Assembly (NCBI GenBank): GCA_034430275.1
Contig: DAOUEW010000250.1
Coordinates: forward strand, 1 to 32,202
From: JAUVXJ01 sp034430275
GTDB taxonomy: Bacteria; Chloroflexota; Anaerolineae; UBA7937; B3-Chlor
DNA: 32,202 nucleotides
Direction: 5' to 3'
Made by a program: the position numbers and the translations under genes
Part shown: positions 15,690-24,468 of the stretch, piece after piece
Position numbering within the stretch: the stretch's first letter is position 1
How the letters are laid out: each line of letters begins with the position of its first letter
Notes under the pieces: generated by a model
Database searches by the model: none
The model's input: only the letters and a program-made list of their open reading frames with translations
What the model was told of the DNA's origin: nothing

Positions 15690-16808
15690 TCATCGCTGCT
15701 CCGACTCGGCCATGCTGAGATAGACACGGTGCGTCGCCTCGGCGATGATGCTCTGCGTATAGTGGTGCATCACGCGCTGGCGTCCCTTGATCGCTAGCGA
15801 GATGTACAACTCCTCATCCCGCATCAACCGGTCGAGAGAAGCCCTGAGCTGCTCCTCGTCGTTCTCAGGGAAGATCAGGCCTGCGTCGCCGATGACGTGC
15901 GCAATCTCCCCGCAGTCGGAACCGACCACAGGGATGCCGCAGGCCATGGCCTCGATGAGCACGCGCCCGAACTGCTCCTTCCAATTGGGGCGCGATCTGG
16001 AGGGTAGCACCAGGGCCTGCAACTGTCGATAGTGGGCTGGCATCTCCGAAGTAGGCACAGGCTCCCGGAACGTGACCCGGCCCTCTATGCCCAGTTTTTT
16101 CGTCAGCTCGATCAAGCGGGCCTTGTCTGGACCTTCTCCCAGGATGGACAGGCGCCAGTTGGCCCCCAGACCTGCTACCGCCTTCAACAGCAAGTCTACT
16201 CCTTTCTCCTCGACCAGCCGACCGGCGTAACCGATACGAAAGGACGAGGAGTCCACACCTGTCTGGGCGATAGACGGACTGTACTGGTCGGGATCGACGC
16301 CGAACTGGGGGATGAGGGTTACCTGTCCCTGGTAGCCCTTTCCGCGGAGCACATCTTCCCCGTCGCCATTGCCGGCGATAGCATGGGCGCAGTGGCTGTA
16401 ATTGTATTGCTCCATCCAGTTGAAGGGGAACGGATAGCGGCGCAGCAGGTTCTGCCAGGTGAAGAACAGAGGGTTGGCACCTACACTCTGCGCCAGACGG
16501 ACGGCGTGGAAGGTGGCGAAGTTGTACGGCTCTTCGTCGACATGCACGATCTCGGGTCGCACCCGCCTAACGTGCTCGCCGAGTCCGGGATAGAAATGGA
16601 GATGGAAATGGCCGTTGAAAGCCATCGTCTCCACTGTGAGGTCATAGCCAGTGGTATGGCTGCGCTCCAGCGGGATCAGGTGGCCTTTCTCTTGCCAGTA
16701 TGGCGGCACGATGGCCGTAAGCTGGATGTCCTGGAACTTGGCCAGTTCCTCCAGCTTCTTCTGGTAGCTGCCCCTGACGCAGGCCTTGGAGATCATCAAT
16801 ACCTTCAT
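15690..16808 (-). CDS. GT4 family glycosyltransferase
   Basis: A 372-residue GT-B glycosyltransferase. The N-terminus KVLMISKACVRGSYQKKLEELAK and RPEIVHVDEEPYNFATFHAV resemble glycosyltransferases that act on lipid-linked saccharides. The C-terminal domain has FRIGYAGRLVEEKGVDLLLKAVAGL and SILGEGPDKARL, then LVLPSRSRPNWKEQFGRVLIEAMACGIPVVGSDCGEIAHVIGDAGLIF. Here an E(x7)E motif is formed by the Glu in KEQFGRVLIEA. Start: ATG 16808, overlapping the upstream GT4 stop by 4 bases. A promoter for the next operon lies just past its stop. Sugar specificity is unknown. Confidence 0.92.
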   Translation of the reverse strand: MKVLMISKACVRGSYQKKLEELAKFQDIQLTAIVPPYWQEKGHLIPLERSHTTGYDLTVETMAFNGHFHLHFYPGLGEHVRRVRPEIVHVDEEPYNFATFHAVRLAQSVGANPLFFTWQNLLRRYPFPFNWMEQYNYSHCAHAIAGNGDGEDVLRGKGYQGQVTLIPQFGVDPDQYSPSIAQTGVDSSSFRIGYAGRLVEEKGVDLLLKAVAGLGANWRLSILGEGPDKARLIELTKKLGIEGRVTFREPVPTSEMPAHYRQLQALVLPSRSRPNWKEQFGRVLIEAMACGIPVVGSDCGEIAHVIGDAGLIFPENDEEQLRASLDRLMRDEELYISLAIKGRQRVMHHYTQSIIAEATHRVYLSMAESEQR

Positions 16809-17983
16809 GTGCTGTCCGGGACTGGCGATCGAGACGCGGCCACCGACCTGTACGTGTCCAGCGTCTGGGCGACGGTCTCTTGCCAGGAGAAGAGTCCGGC
16901 CCGCTGGAGTGCCCTAGACGCCAGTTCCTCCCTGCGGGGCGCACTCTCCAGCAGAAGGGTCATGGAAGCCGCCAGACCCTCCACGTCGCCGGGGTCAACC
17001 AGCAGGGCTGCATCACCCGTGATCTCGGGCAGGGAGGTGGAGCTGGAGGTGATGACGGCCGTGCCACACGACATAGCCTCCAGGACAGGGAGGCCGAACC
17101 CCTCGTAGAGGGACGGGAAGACGAACAGGGTGGCAGCACTGTACAGGGCTGGCTTGTCTTCCTCATCCACCCATCCGGTGAAGACCACCTTCTCCTGTAG
17201 GCCCCACCTCTCCACCATGGGGCGTGGGTCGGGGAAGAAGTCTGAGTCGTGTGTCGGCAGGCATCCGGCGATGACGAGCCGGATCTTGCTGTCCAGATTC
17301 GCGTTCACGGCGGCGTAGGCGGCGATGAGGGTCTCCAGGTTCTTACGCTGGTCGAACCCACCGAGATACAAGACGTACTCCTCCGGCAGGCCGTACTTGC
17401 GTCGGACATCAGACAGCCTCGCGCTTTCCACCACAGGCTGGAAAACCTCGTTCGCTGCGAGGTGCACCACCCGCACTCGCTGGGCTGGTACGCGCAGAAG
17501 CCTGACGATGTCCTTCTTAGAGGCGTGTGAGTCGGTAAGGATGGCGGCGGCTCGTCTGGCGGCCATCGCCACCAGTCCAGTGTATGCGCGTACCAGAAGA
17601 GAGCCCCGGTAGGCGGGGAGGAGGAGGGGGATCAGGTCGTGGATGGTGACCAGCGTCTTGCGCGCCCCGAGTAGCGACGGCGCGAAGTAGGGCACGTGAA
17701 GGACGTCTACGTCCTCGCGGAGGCAGGCTTGAGGAAAGGAGACTTGCTCGAACCAGAGCTTGGCGACGTTCTCGCCTAGCGCGGGGCGAGTGGCCAACAG
17801 GCGCTCCCTGATCTGCACCTGTTGCGGGAGGACGGTTCTATCGCCAGGGCCGTCGCTCGGCCTGAAGAGAAAGCATTCGGGTCTGGCCTCCAGATCGAGC
17901 AACCCATAGGCCAGTTGGCGGGTGTATTGGCCGCTGCCCGTGCTCTCCCTGTCCCAGAAGAACCCGTTGATCCCCAACCGCAT
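16805..17983 (-). CDS. GT4 family glycosyltransferase
   Basis: A 392-residue GT-B glycosyltransferase, similar in layout to the 14472-15611 gene: GSGQYTRQLAYGLL near the start, LVTIHDLIPLLLPAYRG, AILTDSHASKKDIVRLLRV, YVLYLGGFDQRKNLETLIAAY, VVFTGWVDEEDKPALYSAATLFVFPSLYEGFGLPVLEAMSCGTAVI. The Glu pair in EGFGLPVLE is the family motif. Start: ATG 17983, which directly abuts the TAG stop of the ChlI-type ATPase gene. Its own 3' end overlaps the next GT4 gene by 4 bases (ATGA). These junctions imply one transcript and translational coupling across ATPase and both transferases. Confidence 0.93.
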   Translation of the reverse strand: MRLGINGFFWDRESTGSGQYTRQLAYGLLDLEARPECFLFRPSDGPGDRTVLPQQVQIRERLLATRPALGENVAKLWFEQVSFPQACLREDVDVLHVPYFAPSLLGARKTLVTIHDLIPLLLPAYRGSLLVRAYTGLVAMAARRAAAILTDSHASKKDIVRLLRVPAQRVRVVHLAANEVFQPVVESARLSDVRRKYGLPEEYVLYLGGFDQRKNLETLIAAYAAVNANLDSKIRLVIAGCLPTHDSDFFPDPRPMVERWGLQEKVVFTGWVDEEDKPALYSAATLFVFPSLYEGFGLPVLEAMSCGTAVITSSSTSLPEITGDAALLVDPGDVEGLAASMTLLLESAPRREELASRALQRAGLFSWQETVAQTLDTYRSVAASRSPVPDST

Positions 17984-19045
17984 CTACCGTTTCTCGATCC
18001 CCAGGATTCTCTTGACCCCATTGGCGATTCTCTCGTCCTCCTTGTGACTGTCCTTCACGAAGCGCTCCATGTAGTCGCTCCGGCGCTGGCGCAGCGCCAG
18101 GGGCGCGACCACCGCGACGTCCTCCTCCGCAACTTCCTCTCGCCCGTCGGCCGCGGCCCGCGCCCGAGCGGCCTCCAGGAGCACAATCTCCGCACGGTGT
18201 GACTGGACGTGCAGGGAGTTGATGAGTTTCATGGCCGACTCGGCCATTCGCGGCGGAATGGTCACCTTGGGCAGAAGATCTTTGGCGCTGACGATCTCGT
18301 CCGCGAGAGCTATGGTCTCGTTCGCGTAGCTGGCGGCGAAAGACACGGGATCATCGGCGAAGCGCCGGTTCCGCTCGTAGACATCCAGGCGCTGCTGGGC
18401 ATCCTGCACGGGGGCAACGACGACCCGCAATCCCAGACGATCCATGAGCTGTGGACGAAGGTTGCCCTCCTCGGGGTTCATGGAGCCGATGAGCAGGAAC
18501 TCGGAGGGAAAGGTCCCGATCAACCTGCCTCGTCGCACCACGTAGTAGCCTCTCGACGCTGCGTCCAAGATACAGTTTACGATATCCTCGTCCAGCAAGT
18601 TCACCTCGTCCACGTACAGGACGTTGCGGTGGGCATAGTGGAGTATGCCTTGCTGTAACTGCCAGCGACTCTGCTCCAGGGCGACTCGGGGGTTGGGTCC
18701 GCCGATCACATCGTCCATGGAGGCGTTGAGGGGCAGCTCGACCAACTGCATGGGAGCCAGATAGGTGATCTCTTCGCCCTTCTCCAGCTTCTCGGCACAG
18801 TCTGGGCAGATGTACTCCATGGAGATGGCGGCTAGCCGGGGATCACAGCCGTGGGGGCAGCTACTCTGCTGTACGGGCGGGAGCAGGTCGATGAGGCCTC
18901 GAGCTGCCGTAGTCTTGCCCGTGCCCCGTGGTCCCAGCAGGAGCACACCGCGGAGTCGTGGGTTTATGGCTGCCAGGATCAGTGCGGTCTTCATCTCTTC
19001 CTGGCCCACCAGGGCCAGCAAGGGGTAGTTCACGATCTCGGCCAT
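17984..19045 (-). CDS. Orphan magnesium-chelatase subunit I (ChlI/BchI)-type AAA+ ATPase
   Basis: A 353-residue AAA+ ATPase. Walker A is GPRGTGKTT (38-46), Walker B VLYVDE (142-147), sensor 1/arginine region GSMNPEEGNLRPQLMDRLG (187-205), and the C-terminal helical lid contains HRAEIVLLEAARARAAADGREEV, as in ChlI/BchI. Four cysteines, CPHGC (63-67) and CPDC (80-83), sit between Walker A and B and may form a zinc site; from memory, many ChlI-like proteins carry a similar insert. In chlorophyll or cobalamin synthesis this subunit works with a VWA-domain subunit D and large subunit H; none is in the window. Start: ATG 19045 with AGGAGG 4 bases upstream; GTG 19048 is too close to that site. It follows galE by 70 bases and abuts a GT4 gene. 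Confidence 0.92.
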   Translation of the reverse strand: MAEIVNYPLLALVGQEEMKTALILAAINPRLRGVLLLGPRGTGKTTAARGLIDLLPPVQQSSCPHGCDPRLAAISMEYICPDCAEKLEKGEEITYLAPMQLVELPLNASMDDVIGGPNPRVALEQSRWQLQQGILHYAHRNVLYVDEVNLLDEDIVNCILDAASRGYYVVRRGRLIGTFPSEFLLIGSMNPEEGNLRPQLMDRLGLRVVVAPVQDAQQRLDVYERNRRFADDPVSFAASYANETIALADEIVSAKDLLPKVTIPPRMAESAMKLINSLHVQSHRAEIVLLEAARARAAADGREEVAEEDVAVVAPLALRQRRSDYMERFVKDSHKEDERIANGVKRILGIEKR

Positions 19046-19115
19046 CACTCCTCCTAGGAGGCGCGTAGTGCTGCGATCCTTCAGCCCGTGGTCCGCTCTC
19101 GCCTGTGGGGTGTAG

Positions 19116-20093
19116 TCACTGGCTGTATCCGTCTGGGTGGGCTTGATGCCAGCGCCACGCGCTCTCGACGATGTCTTTCAGGTGCGGAAGACGCGGTTGC
19201 CAGTCGAGGTCGTGCCGAATCCTGTCGGAGCTGGCTACCAAGGTCGCCGGGTCCCCTGCGCGGCGAGGAGCGATCACCGCAGGGATAGGATGCCCGGTGA
19301 CCGCTCGCGCTGTGGCCACCACCTCCTGCACGGTGAAACCCTGACCATTGCCGAGGTTGTACACGCAGCTTCCCTGGTCCAAAGCCTCCAGCGCCAGGAC
19401 GTGTGCCTGGGCTAGGTCCGCGACGTGGATGTAGTCGCGCACGCAGGTCCCGTCCCTCGTGGCATAGTCGTCACCGTAGATATCCAAAGAATCCTTCTGA
19501 CCGAGGGCGACCTTGAGGACGAGAGGGATGAGATGGGTCTCGGGGCTGTGGTCCTCTCCGCAGGTCTCCGATGCCCCCGCTGCGTTGAAGTAGCGCAGGC
19601 TAGCGTACCGCAGCCCGTACCGGACTTCGCACCAGGGGAGCATCCTCTCGATCATCAGTTTGGACTCGCCGTAGGGGCTGCTGGGAGCGAGCTTGGCGTC
19701 CTCCGCGATGGGCACTCGTTCCGGAGCACCATATACGTTGGCGGTAGAAGAAAGGATGAACCTCTTCACGTCGTGGGCAGACATGGCCTCCAGCAGATTG
19801 ATGGCGTTGCTGATGTTGTCCCTCACGAAGGGCAAGGGATCGCGCATGGAGAACGGGACGATGCTGTGAGCCGCAAAGTGCATCACCGCATCGATGGGAT
19901 GTGCGTCGAAGACGTCGTTCAGCCGGTCTGTGTCTGCCAGGTCGCCCTTCTCGAAGACCGCTCCCGGGTGCACAGCCTCACGATGCCCGTACAGCAGGCT
20001 GTCGTAGACGACCACCTCGTGGCCAGCCTCGATCAGTACTTCGGTAGCCACGCTCCCAATGTAGCCCGCGCCACCTGTGACCAGAATGTTCAT
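19116..20093 (-). CDS. galE: UDP-glucose 4-epimerase
   Basis: A 325-residue extended SDR that interconverts UDP-glucose and UDP-galactose (possibly the GlcNAc forms). The NAD-binding motif is GGAGYIGS (7-14), the catalytic site SSTANVYG with Ser115-Thr117, and YGESK with Tyr141 and Lys145 intact. Further GalE marks are HFAAHSIVP, YFNAAGA, YATRDGTCVRDYIHVADLAQAH and NLGNGQGFTVQEV. Length is typical. Start: ATG 20093, with AGGAC close upstream and a TTGAGG/TATAAT promoter ending 17 bases before it. It is the first gene of the minus-strand glycan block and supplies UDP-sugars to the transferases behind it. Confidence 0.96.
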   Translation of the reverse strand: MNILVTGGAGYIGSVATEVLIEAGHEVVVYDSLLYGHREAVHPGAVFEKGDLADTDRLNDVFDAHPIDAVMHFAAHSIVPFSMRDPLPFVRDNISNAINLLEAMSAHDVKRFILSSTANVYGAPERVPIAEDAKLAPSSPYGESKLMIERMLPWCEVRYGLRYASLRYFNAAGASETCGEDHSPETHLIPLVLKVALGQKDSLDIYGDDYATRDGTCVRDYIHVADLAQAHVLALEALDQGSCVYNLGNGQGFTVQEVVATARAVTGHPIPAVIAPRRAGDPATLVASSDRIRHDLDWQPRLPHLKDIVESAWRWHQAHPDGYSQ

Positions 20094-20110
20094 CGTCCTA
20101 TGCCCGGAGC

Positions 20111-20139
20111 ATTATATGCTTTCTTGTTTGATTCCTCAA
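20111..20139 (-). promoter_or_regulatory. Promoter for galE
   Basis: Minus strand TTGAGG (20139-20134), a 17-base spacer and TATAAT (20116-20111). The expected start near 20104 leaves a leader of about 10 bases that still holds AGGA. Confidence 0.6.
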
Positions 20140-20175
20140 CTGAATCGAGCAACAGCCACCAGGCACCCGTCATGA

Positions 20176-20216
20176 AGAGAGGACATGGGGGTCTGGTGTC
20201 TTCCCATATCCTCTCT
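20176..20216 (-). terminator. Long hairpin between the lipoprotein gene and galE (possible terminator)
   Basis: Two 14-base arms (20176-20189 and 20203-20216) with a 13-base loop. In minus-strand RNA all 14 pairs form with one G-U; in plus-strand RNA there is one A-C mismatch, so the minus strand fits better. It lies 50 bases after the lipoprotein stop. The following bases (TTCATGACG) are not U-rich, so it may be a processing or Rho-assisted end rather than a classic terminator. Confidence 0.5.
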
Positions 20217-20265
20217 GGCTAGTGCTCTGGGCGCAGCGACCAGCCGCCAGGCTGCCAAGCTGCTA

Positions 20266-21375
20266 CTAGTAGGGCCAGGCGGTCTCGTCTACCGCGAAGC
20301 TGTTGCCCGCGTGGTCGAAATCAGTTGCGTGACTGCTGAACACTTGCTCTGGCGCGCCAATGGTCAAGGCGGAGACCAGATTGCCTCGAGGTTCGAAGAG
20401 CACGCCGACGTCCATCAGTTCGCCATTCGCTATGTATCTGAACAGGACCAACACGCCGCCATTGTTTTGGACCTCGCGGCTCACTTCCTGGAACCCTTGG
20501 GCCTGACCAAAGCCGGAGGCGATGGCGACGTTGACGAAGTCATTCAAGCCCTGCGCACTCAGCGTCTCGCCTACGTCGATAAGCTGCGCGAAGACGAAGG
20601 CCCCGGTCTCGCCGGAGAAGCTGATAAAGATGTCTTGCCCCTCGGTCGACAGGTCCTCCACGAGCCAACCTTCCGGGTATTCGATGCTGAATACTCCACT
20701 GGGGTGTATGAACGCCGTGTAGCTGGAGGCTGGCCCCGCCTCGGTGCCGAGCGAAAGGACGTAGCTATCGATCATGTGGTTCAAGACTTCGGCGTGCTCG
20801 TCCCACCTATCCTCTGAGCTGCCCAGGCACAGAGCGGAGAAAAGGGTATCCTGGATCTCGAAGAAGCACCCGGCCTGCGTTGGCTCTTCCTCACGTGTGT
20901 AGTAGAAGCGGAGAAGAACGCTGCCGTCTGCCTGATCCTCCCGGCTCAGCTCCTCATAGGCGTCGTCTGTGGCAAACGCGGACGCGTCGACCATCCACTC
21001 GTCGATCAGGGCGTGCATCTGGGCCTGTGGATCCGCTATCCCTGTAAGCTGGGTCAAGAACAGCGACGCGGACGCATACGGTTCCTCAGGATACCAGAAG
21101 ATGGATATCGTATCCGAGCGCGAACGGTCGTCCAGCGTCCATTCGGCGGGATAGTCGATGCAGAATACGCCTGAAGGGTCGTCGTATTCTGCATACTCGA
21201 GGGGCAGGTCTGCTTGGTCTGGGATCGGGGTGGGAGGGATGGTCGTGGCTGCCGAGGGAGCCAAGGTGGCCGTCTCAGCGGGCGTAGGCTCTCCACCGCC
21301 ACAGCCCACGATCAAGATGGCTAACATGACCATTGCCATAGTGAGCACCATTGCTAGCGTTGTCGATTTCTTCAT
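20266..21375 (-). CDS. Lipoprotein with two tandem copies of one domain
   Basis: A 369-residue predicted lipoprotein. MKKSTTLAMVLTMAMVMLAILIVGC is a type II signal peptide with lipobox IVGC (Cys25), then a Gly/Pro/Thr/Ala-rich linker to about residue 60. Two similar modules follow (about 64-207 and 221-365). Each starts with a PSGVF.I.YP..W block (DPSGVFCIDYPAEW and HPSGVFSIEYPEGW), then an ASLFLTQL / FVFAQLID strand, a VLLRFYY / VLVLFRYI strand, and ends near SALCLGS / SALTIGA. The block resembles PsbP/DUF1795-like folds, but that is a guess. The upstream frame from 21576 lacks a signal peptide; ATG 21375 has AAGGAG 13 bases upstream. It is not obviously linked to neighbours; function unknown. 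Confidence 0.85.
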   Translation of the reverse strand: MKKSTTLAMVLTMAMVMLAILIVGCGGGEPTPAETATLAPSAATTIPPTPIPDQADLPLEYAEYDDPSGVFCIDYPAEWTLDDRSRSDTISIFWYPEEPYASASLFLTQLTGIADPQAQMHALIDEWMVDASAFATDDAYEELSREDQADGSVLLRFYYTREEEPTQAGCFFEIQDTLFSALCLGSSEDRWDEHAEVLNHMIDSYVLSLGTEAGPASSYTAFIHPSGVFSIEYPEGWLVEDLSTEGQDIFISFSGETGAFVFAQLIDVGETLSAQGLNDFVNVAIASGFGQAQGFQEVSREVQNNGGVLVLFRYIANGELMDVGVLFEPRGNLVSALTIGAPEQVFSSHATDFDHAGNSFAVDETAWPY

Positions 21376-21693
21376 TCCAATACAGTTGCTCCTTTTTGCT
21401 ATGGTGTCCGATGTGAATAGGCGAGAGTGACCATCTGCATAGCGGCTCAGGTCACCTCGGAGGGGAGAGTTATGCACGTTTGGCGAAGAAAAGTCAAGGC
21501 AGGGATTCGCCAACCCACCGGTGCTGGACGATACCCCCGATCCAACGTGGCAACGTGTGGGGAAACGGACCAGCAAGGGCTAGAGCGGATGTCGAGGGGG
21601 CGTCCGTCAATAGCAAGGTCGTCTCAGCGCTAGTGCGCGGTCACGTGCCTGTGGGTCGATACCTGGGAGTGCTGGATCCCGGCGAAACGCTGT
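21376..21693 (-). other. 318-base intergenic stretch with a probable lipoprotein promoter
   Basis: No gene is supported here. On the minus strand TTGACT (21497-21492), a 17-base spacer and CATAAC (21474-21469) make a plausible promoter for the lipoprotein, with a leader of about 85-90 bases. I see no terminator for the beta-mannosidase gene, and nothing recognisable in 21500-21693. Confidence 0.45.
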
Positions 21694-23952
21694 CTACTCC
21701 AGCAGCCAGCGGACGACCCTCGCGTAGAGCCTCTCCAGTATCCCCGTGCTCTTCGAGTCATGGTACCGCAGGTCGTATACGTTGGTGCAGACGACTCTCT
21801 CGTCCTGACGCAGAGTGATTTGGGCCTGCCCTGGGTCTTGCGTCAGCAAGTGTTCCACCCACGTCACGGGCTGGGAGGAGTCGGGCGGCAGTGAAATCCT
21901 GCCCGAGAAGAGCGAGACTTCGTCCAGTCGCACGTCGAGCATACAATCGGGCATGTCCGTCTGGAGGTCGTTGATGGCCCACAAGCGGGCGCGGAAGAGG
22001 TCGCCACGCCTGTACTCGCGGATGGGAAACTCTAGGCAAATGAGGACGGGATGGTACAGCGCTTTGAGCCGCTCATACGCCAGTTTCGGCTGGCGGTAGT
22101 AGTCGATGAGGCTCCAGGAGATGGCTGGCCAGGCGTCATTGAGCTGCCAGACCACGGCGCCACTAGTGCGGTACTTGCGGCGGCGGAAGTGTTCGATAGC
22201 GATCTACAGGGCCTGGGCCTGCGCCCTTTGCGAGGCTTCTATCCACTCCTGGAGGCTGTGAGGGGAGAGAGGATCGATGTATCGCTGCATCTTCTCCAAC
22301 TGAGCGCAATGGTACCGCCAACCAGCGCCTGGAGGGTAGAGCTCGTCAGCGGGGAGGAACCGGGAGAGGGAGGACAGGTCGGGCAGCGCCTGGAGCCCGA
22401 ACTCGGTGATGAACTGAGGACGGTCTCTGAGGTACTCACGCGCGGGGGCTTTGCCATGCCACACCAACCAGTTCTGGATGGCTCCATCCCGAGGCGAGGT
22501 CCTGCGGAAGGGGCGTGTTCCATCCTCAGTGCGGACGATTGCCTCCAAGGAGTCCACGAGTCGGCGGTTGCGGTGGTAGCTGAATTCGTTCCCCCCGCAC
22601 CACAGCAGGATCGAGGGATGGTTGCGTAGTTGGCGGACGATGCTCCTTCCTTCCTGGACCAAGAGGTCGCGGAAGCGGGCAGAGCGCGGCAGGTGCCCCA
22701 GGAGCAGGCAGGCCAGCGGGAACTCCTGCCAGACCAGGATGCCCTGTTCGTCGCACAGGTCGTAGAAGGCCCTCTTCTCGCGCAGCCCGCCCCCCCATAC
22801 CCGGAGAAGGTTGATCCCTGCTTCTCTGGCCATGGTGATCACGCCTTCGTAGTTGGCCCGAGTCAGCCGCCCCGGCAGGGCATCGAGGGGCACCCAGTTG
22901 GCCCCGCGAATGAACTCCGGCGTCCCGTTGAGAACCACCGTCCAGTCTTGGTTCCCCTTGGGCGTGCCCGGATTGTGTGCCATTTCCACGCTGCGGACCC
23001 CGAAGCTCTGGGTGAGGGAATCCAGCATTTCACCCGCGCGCTCGATCTGGAGAGTCAGATCGTAGAGGTAGGGTTCTCCCCGGTCCCACGGCTGCCAGAG
23101 GCGAGCTTCCGGCAGGTCGAATCCCACGTGCGCGGTCTGCTCACCCGTTTTCAGGTGGAGAGGGGATTCTCGGTGCCAGGTCTGGGGGCCAAACCCTTGG
23201 CGGCTCCGGACATCCACCCGCACCAGGACGTCCTGGGAGGTATCTGAGTCTACTGTGAAGTGAACGCTCACGCGCGCGTCGTTGTCGTCGGGGTGCGCCA
23301 TGATCCACAAGTCCCGAAGGAACACCGACCGTGTGACAATGAAGGCGACGTCGTCCCACAGGCCCATGGTCCTCAGACGAGGAGCGAAATCCCAGCCGAA
23401 GCCCATTTGGCACTTCAAGGTGGCGGAGCGAGGGGGAAAGGCCTCCCGACCATGCCGGAGGGCCTTAGCCACCGGCGCCCAGAGGCTTTCCCACCAGGAG
23501 AGCTCGCTTTGCGGCAGGGAATCGGAGCCCCAGACACGCACAGCCAGTTCGGAACCGTGGGGCCTCACCAGGCTGGTGATCTCGTAGACCTGGCGAGAGA
23601 ACATACCCTCGTGCCGTCCGAGCTCCCTCTCGTCTAGGTGGATGGCTGAGATGTAGTCTATCCCTTCGAACGAGACAAACGCCCTCTCGCCGGGCGCTAG
23701 GCTGAGGTGGAGAGGCCGCGCATACTACCAGTCGTGGGCATCCACCCACTGGCTGTCTTCGTTGTTGGCACCGTAGAAGGGATCCTCGATACGATGCGCG
23801 GCCAGGAGGTCAGTCCGCACGTTGCCGGGCACGGTGGCTGGCAGCCACTCCTCCACCTCCCCTCGGTCGTCGAGTCTGGCCCCGAGGGGCTCCGGTGCGA
23901 CAAGGCCGAACCGCCACTCAGTCCCGCCCAGGTCCTCGGTTCTGCGTGTCAC
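21694..23952 (-). pseudogene. GH2 beta-mannosidase interrupted by two in-frame TAG codons
   Basis: One continuous minus-strand frame of 752 codons with two internal TAGs (23727-23725 and 22206-22204) and no frameshift. Residues before the first TAG match the sugar-binding N-terminus (VTRRTEDLGGTEWRFGL, ATVPGNVRTDLLAAHRI, NNEDSQWVDAHDW). The middle has WYLYDL-like strands, GVRSVEM, FIRGANWVPLDALPGR, LLRVWGGGLREKRAFYDLCDEQGILVWQEFPLA, the acid/base region LLWCGGNEF and the nucleophile region FITEFGLQALP. The last part has GAVVWQLNDAWPAISWSLIDYYRQPKLAY and a C-terminal beta domain. By family pattern the first TAG replaces a Trp or similar (DW-x-YR) and the second a Gln-like residue before IAIEHFRR. 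Each is one transition from a sense codon (TGG, CAG). GTG 23952 is the likely start. A normal promoter lies upstream. Either a recent pseudogene or read-through. Confidence 0.9.
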
Positions 23953-24039
23953 TGAGATCCATCTCCGCTATGGATGATTAGCCTACCCCACGTGTCGGAT
24001 GGCCGTGGGACACGGCAGGTAGACCTCTTCGGCGGGAAG

Positions 24040-24068
24040 ATCATACGCCAGTCTATGAGTGAAGTCAA
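24040..24068 (-). promoter_or_regulatory. Promoter for the beta-mannosidase gene
   Basis: Minus strand TTGACT (24068-24063), an exact 17-base spacer and TATGAT (24045-24040). A perfect hairpin or operator-like repeat, GCCGTG GGA CACGGC (24002-24016), falls about 15-30 bases after the expected start near 24033. Confidence 0.6.
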
Positions 24069-24241
24069 TAGCATAAGTCCGAGGGACCGGGCAGGGACCT
24101 TTCCCTACTGTAGTCCTACGACGGCCCACGGGCAGCCTCCGCAACACAGACACCACCACCCAGGACTGGTATGGATCGAGCAGAATCCATACAAAATGTG
24201 GCGTGTTTGGCACATCCCATTGAGCGAGTATAAACAAACCC

Positions 24242-24270
24242 TTGACAACGAGGGGAAAATTTGGTAAAAT
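24242..24270 (+). promoter_or_regulatory. Promoter with a long leader, ahead of the small zinc-ribbon gene
   Basis: TTGACA (24242-24247), a 17-base spacer and TAAAAT (24265-24270), in a local AT-rich patch. The start near 24277 gives a leader of about 190 bases before ATG 24469. The leader contains CTCCC GT GGGAG (24282-24293), GTGAG/CTCAC arms (24293-24297 and 24308-24312) and CCAGC CGAA GCTGG (24414-24427). I do not recognise a known riboswitch. Between 24069 and 24241 I see nothing else. Confidence 0.65.
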
Positions 24271-24468
24271 GATAGTGGATTCTCCCGTGGGAGTGAGGCC
24301 CTTGGTGCTCACCCCACTTTTCTATGGCGGGACATTTCCTGGTAAGCGCAACATGCTTCGTCGGCGCAGTAGAAAGAGGTCGACGAGGGTGGCGGGCCAC
24401 TTCTAACCAAAAGCCAGCCGAAGCTGGTACCTGTTCCACGTACGACTGATGCGAGGTGAGGGCCCCAG

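Noticed and set aside
21694..23952. Genome-wide reassignment of TAG to a sense codon
   Set aside because: TAG is the natural stop of many intact genes here (GT2, epimerase, HEAT, tadA, mnmE, the ArsR-type gene, GHL10, the ChlI-type gene), often next to the following gene's start. Both tRNAs seen have normal anticodons.
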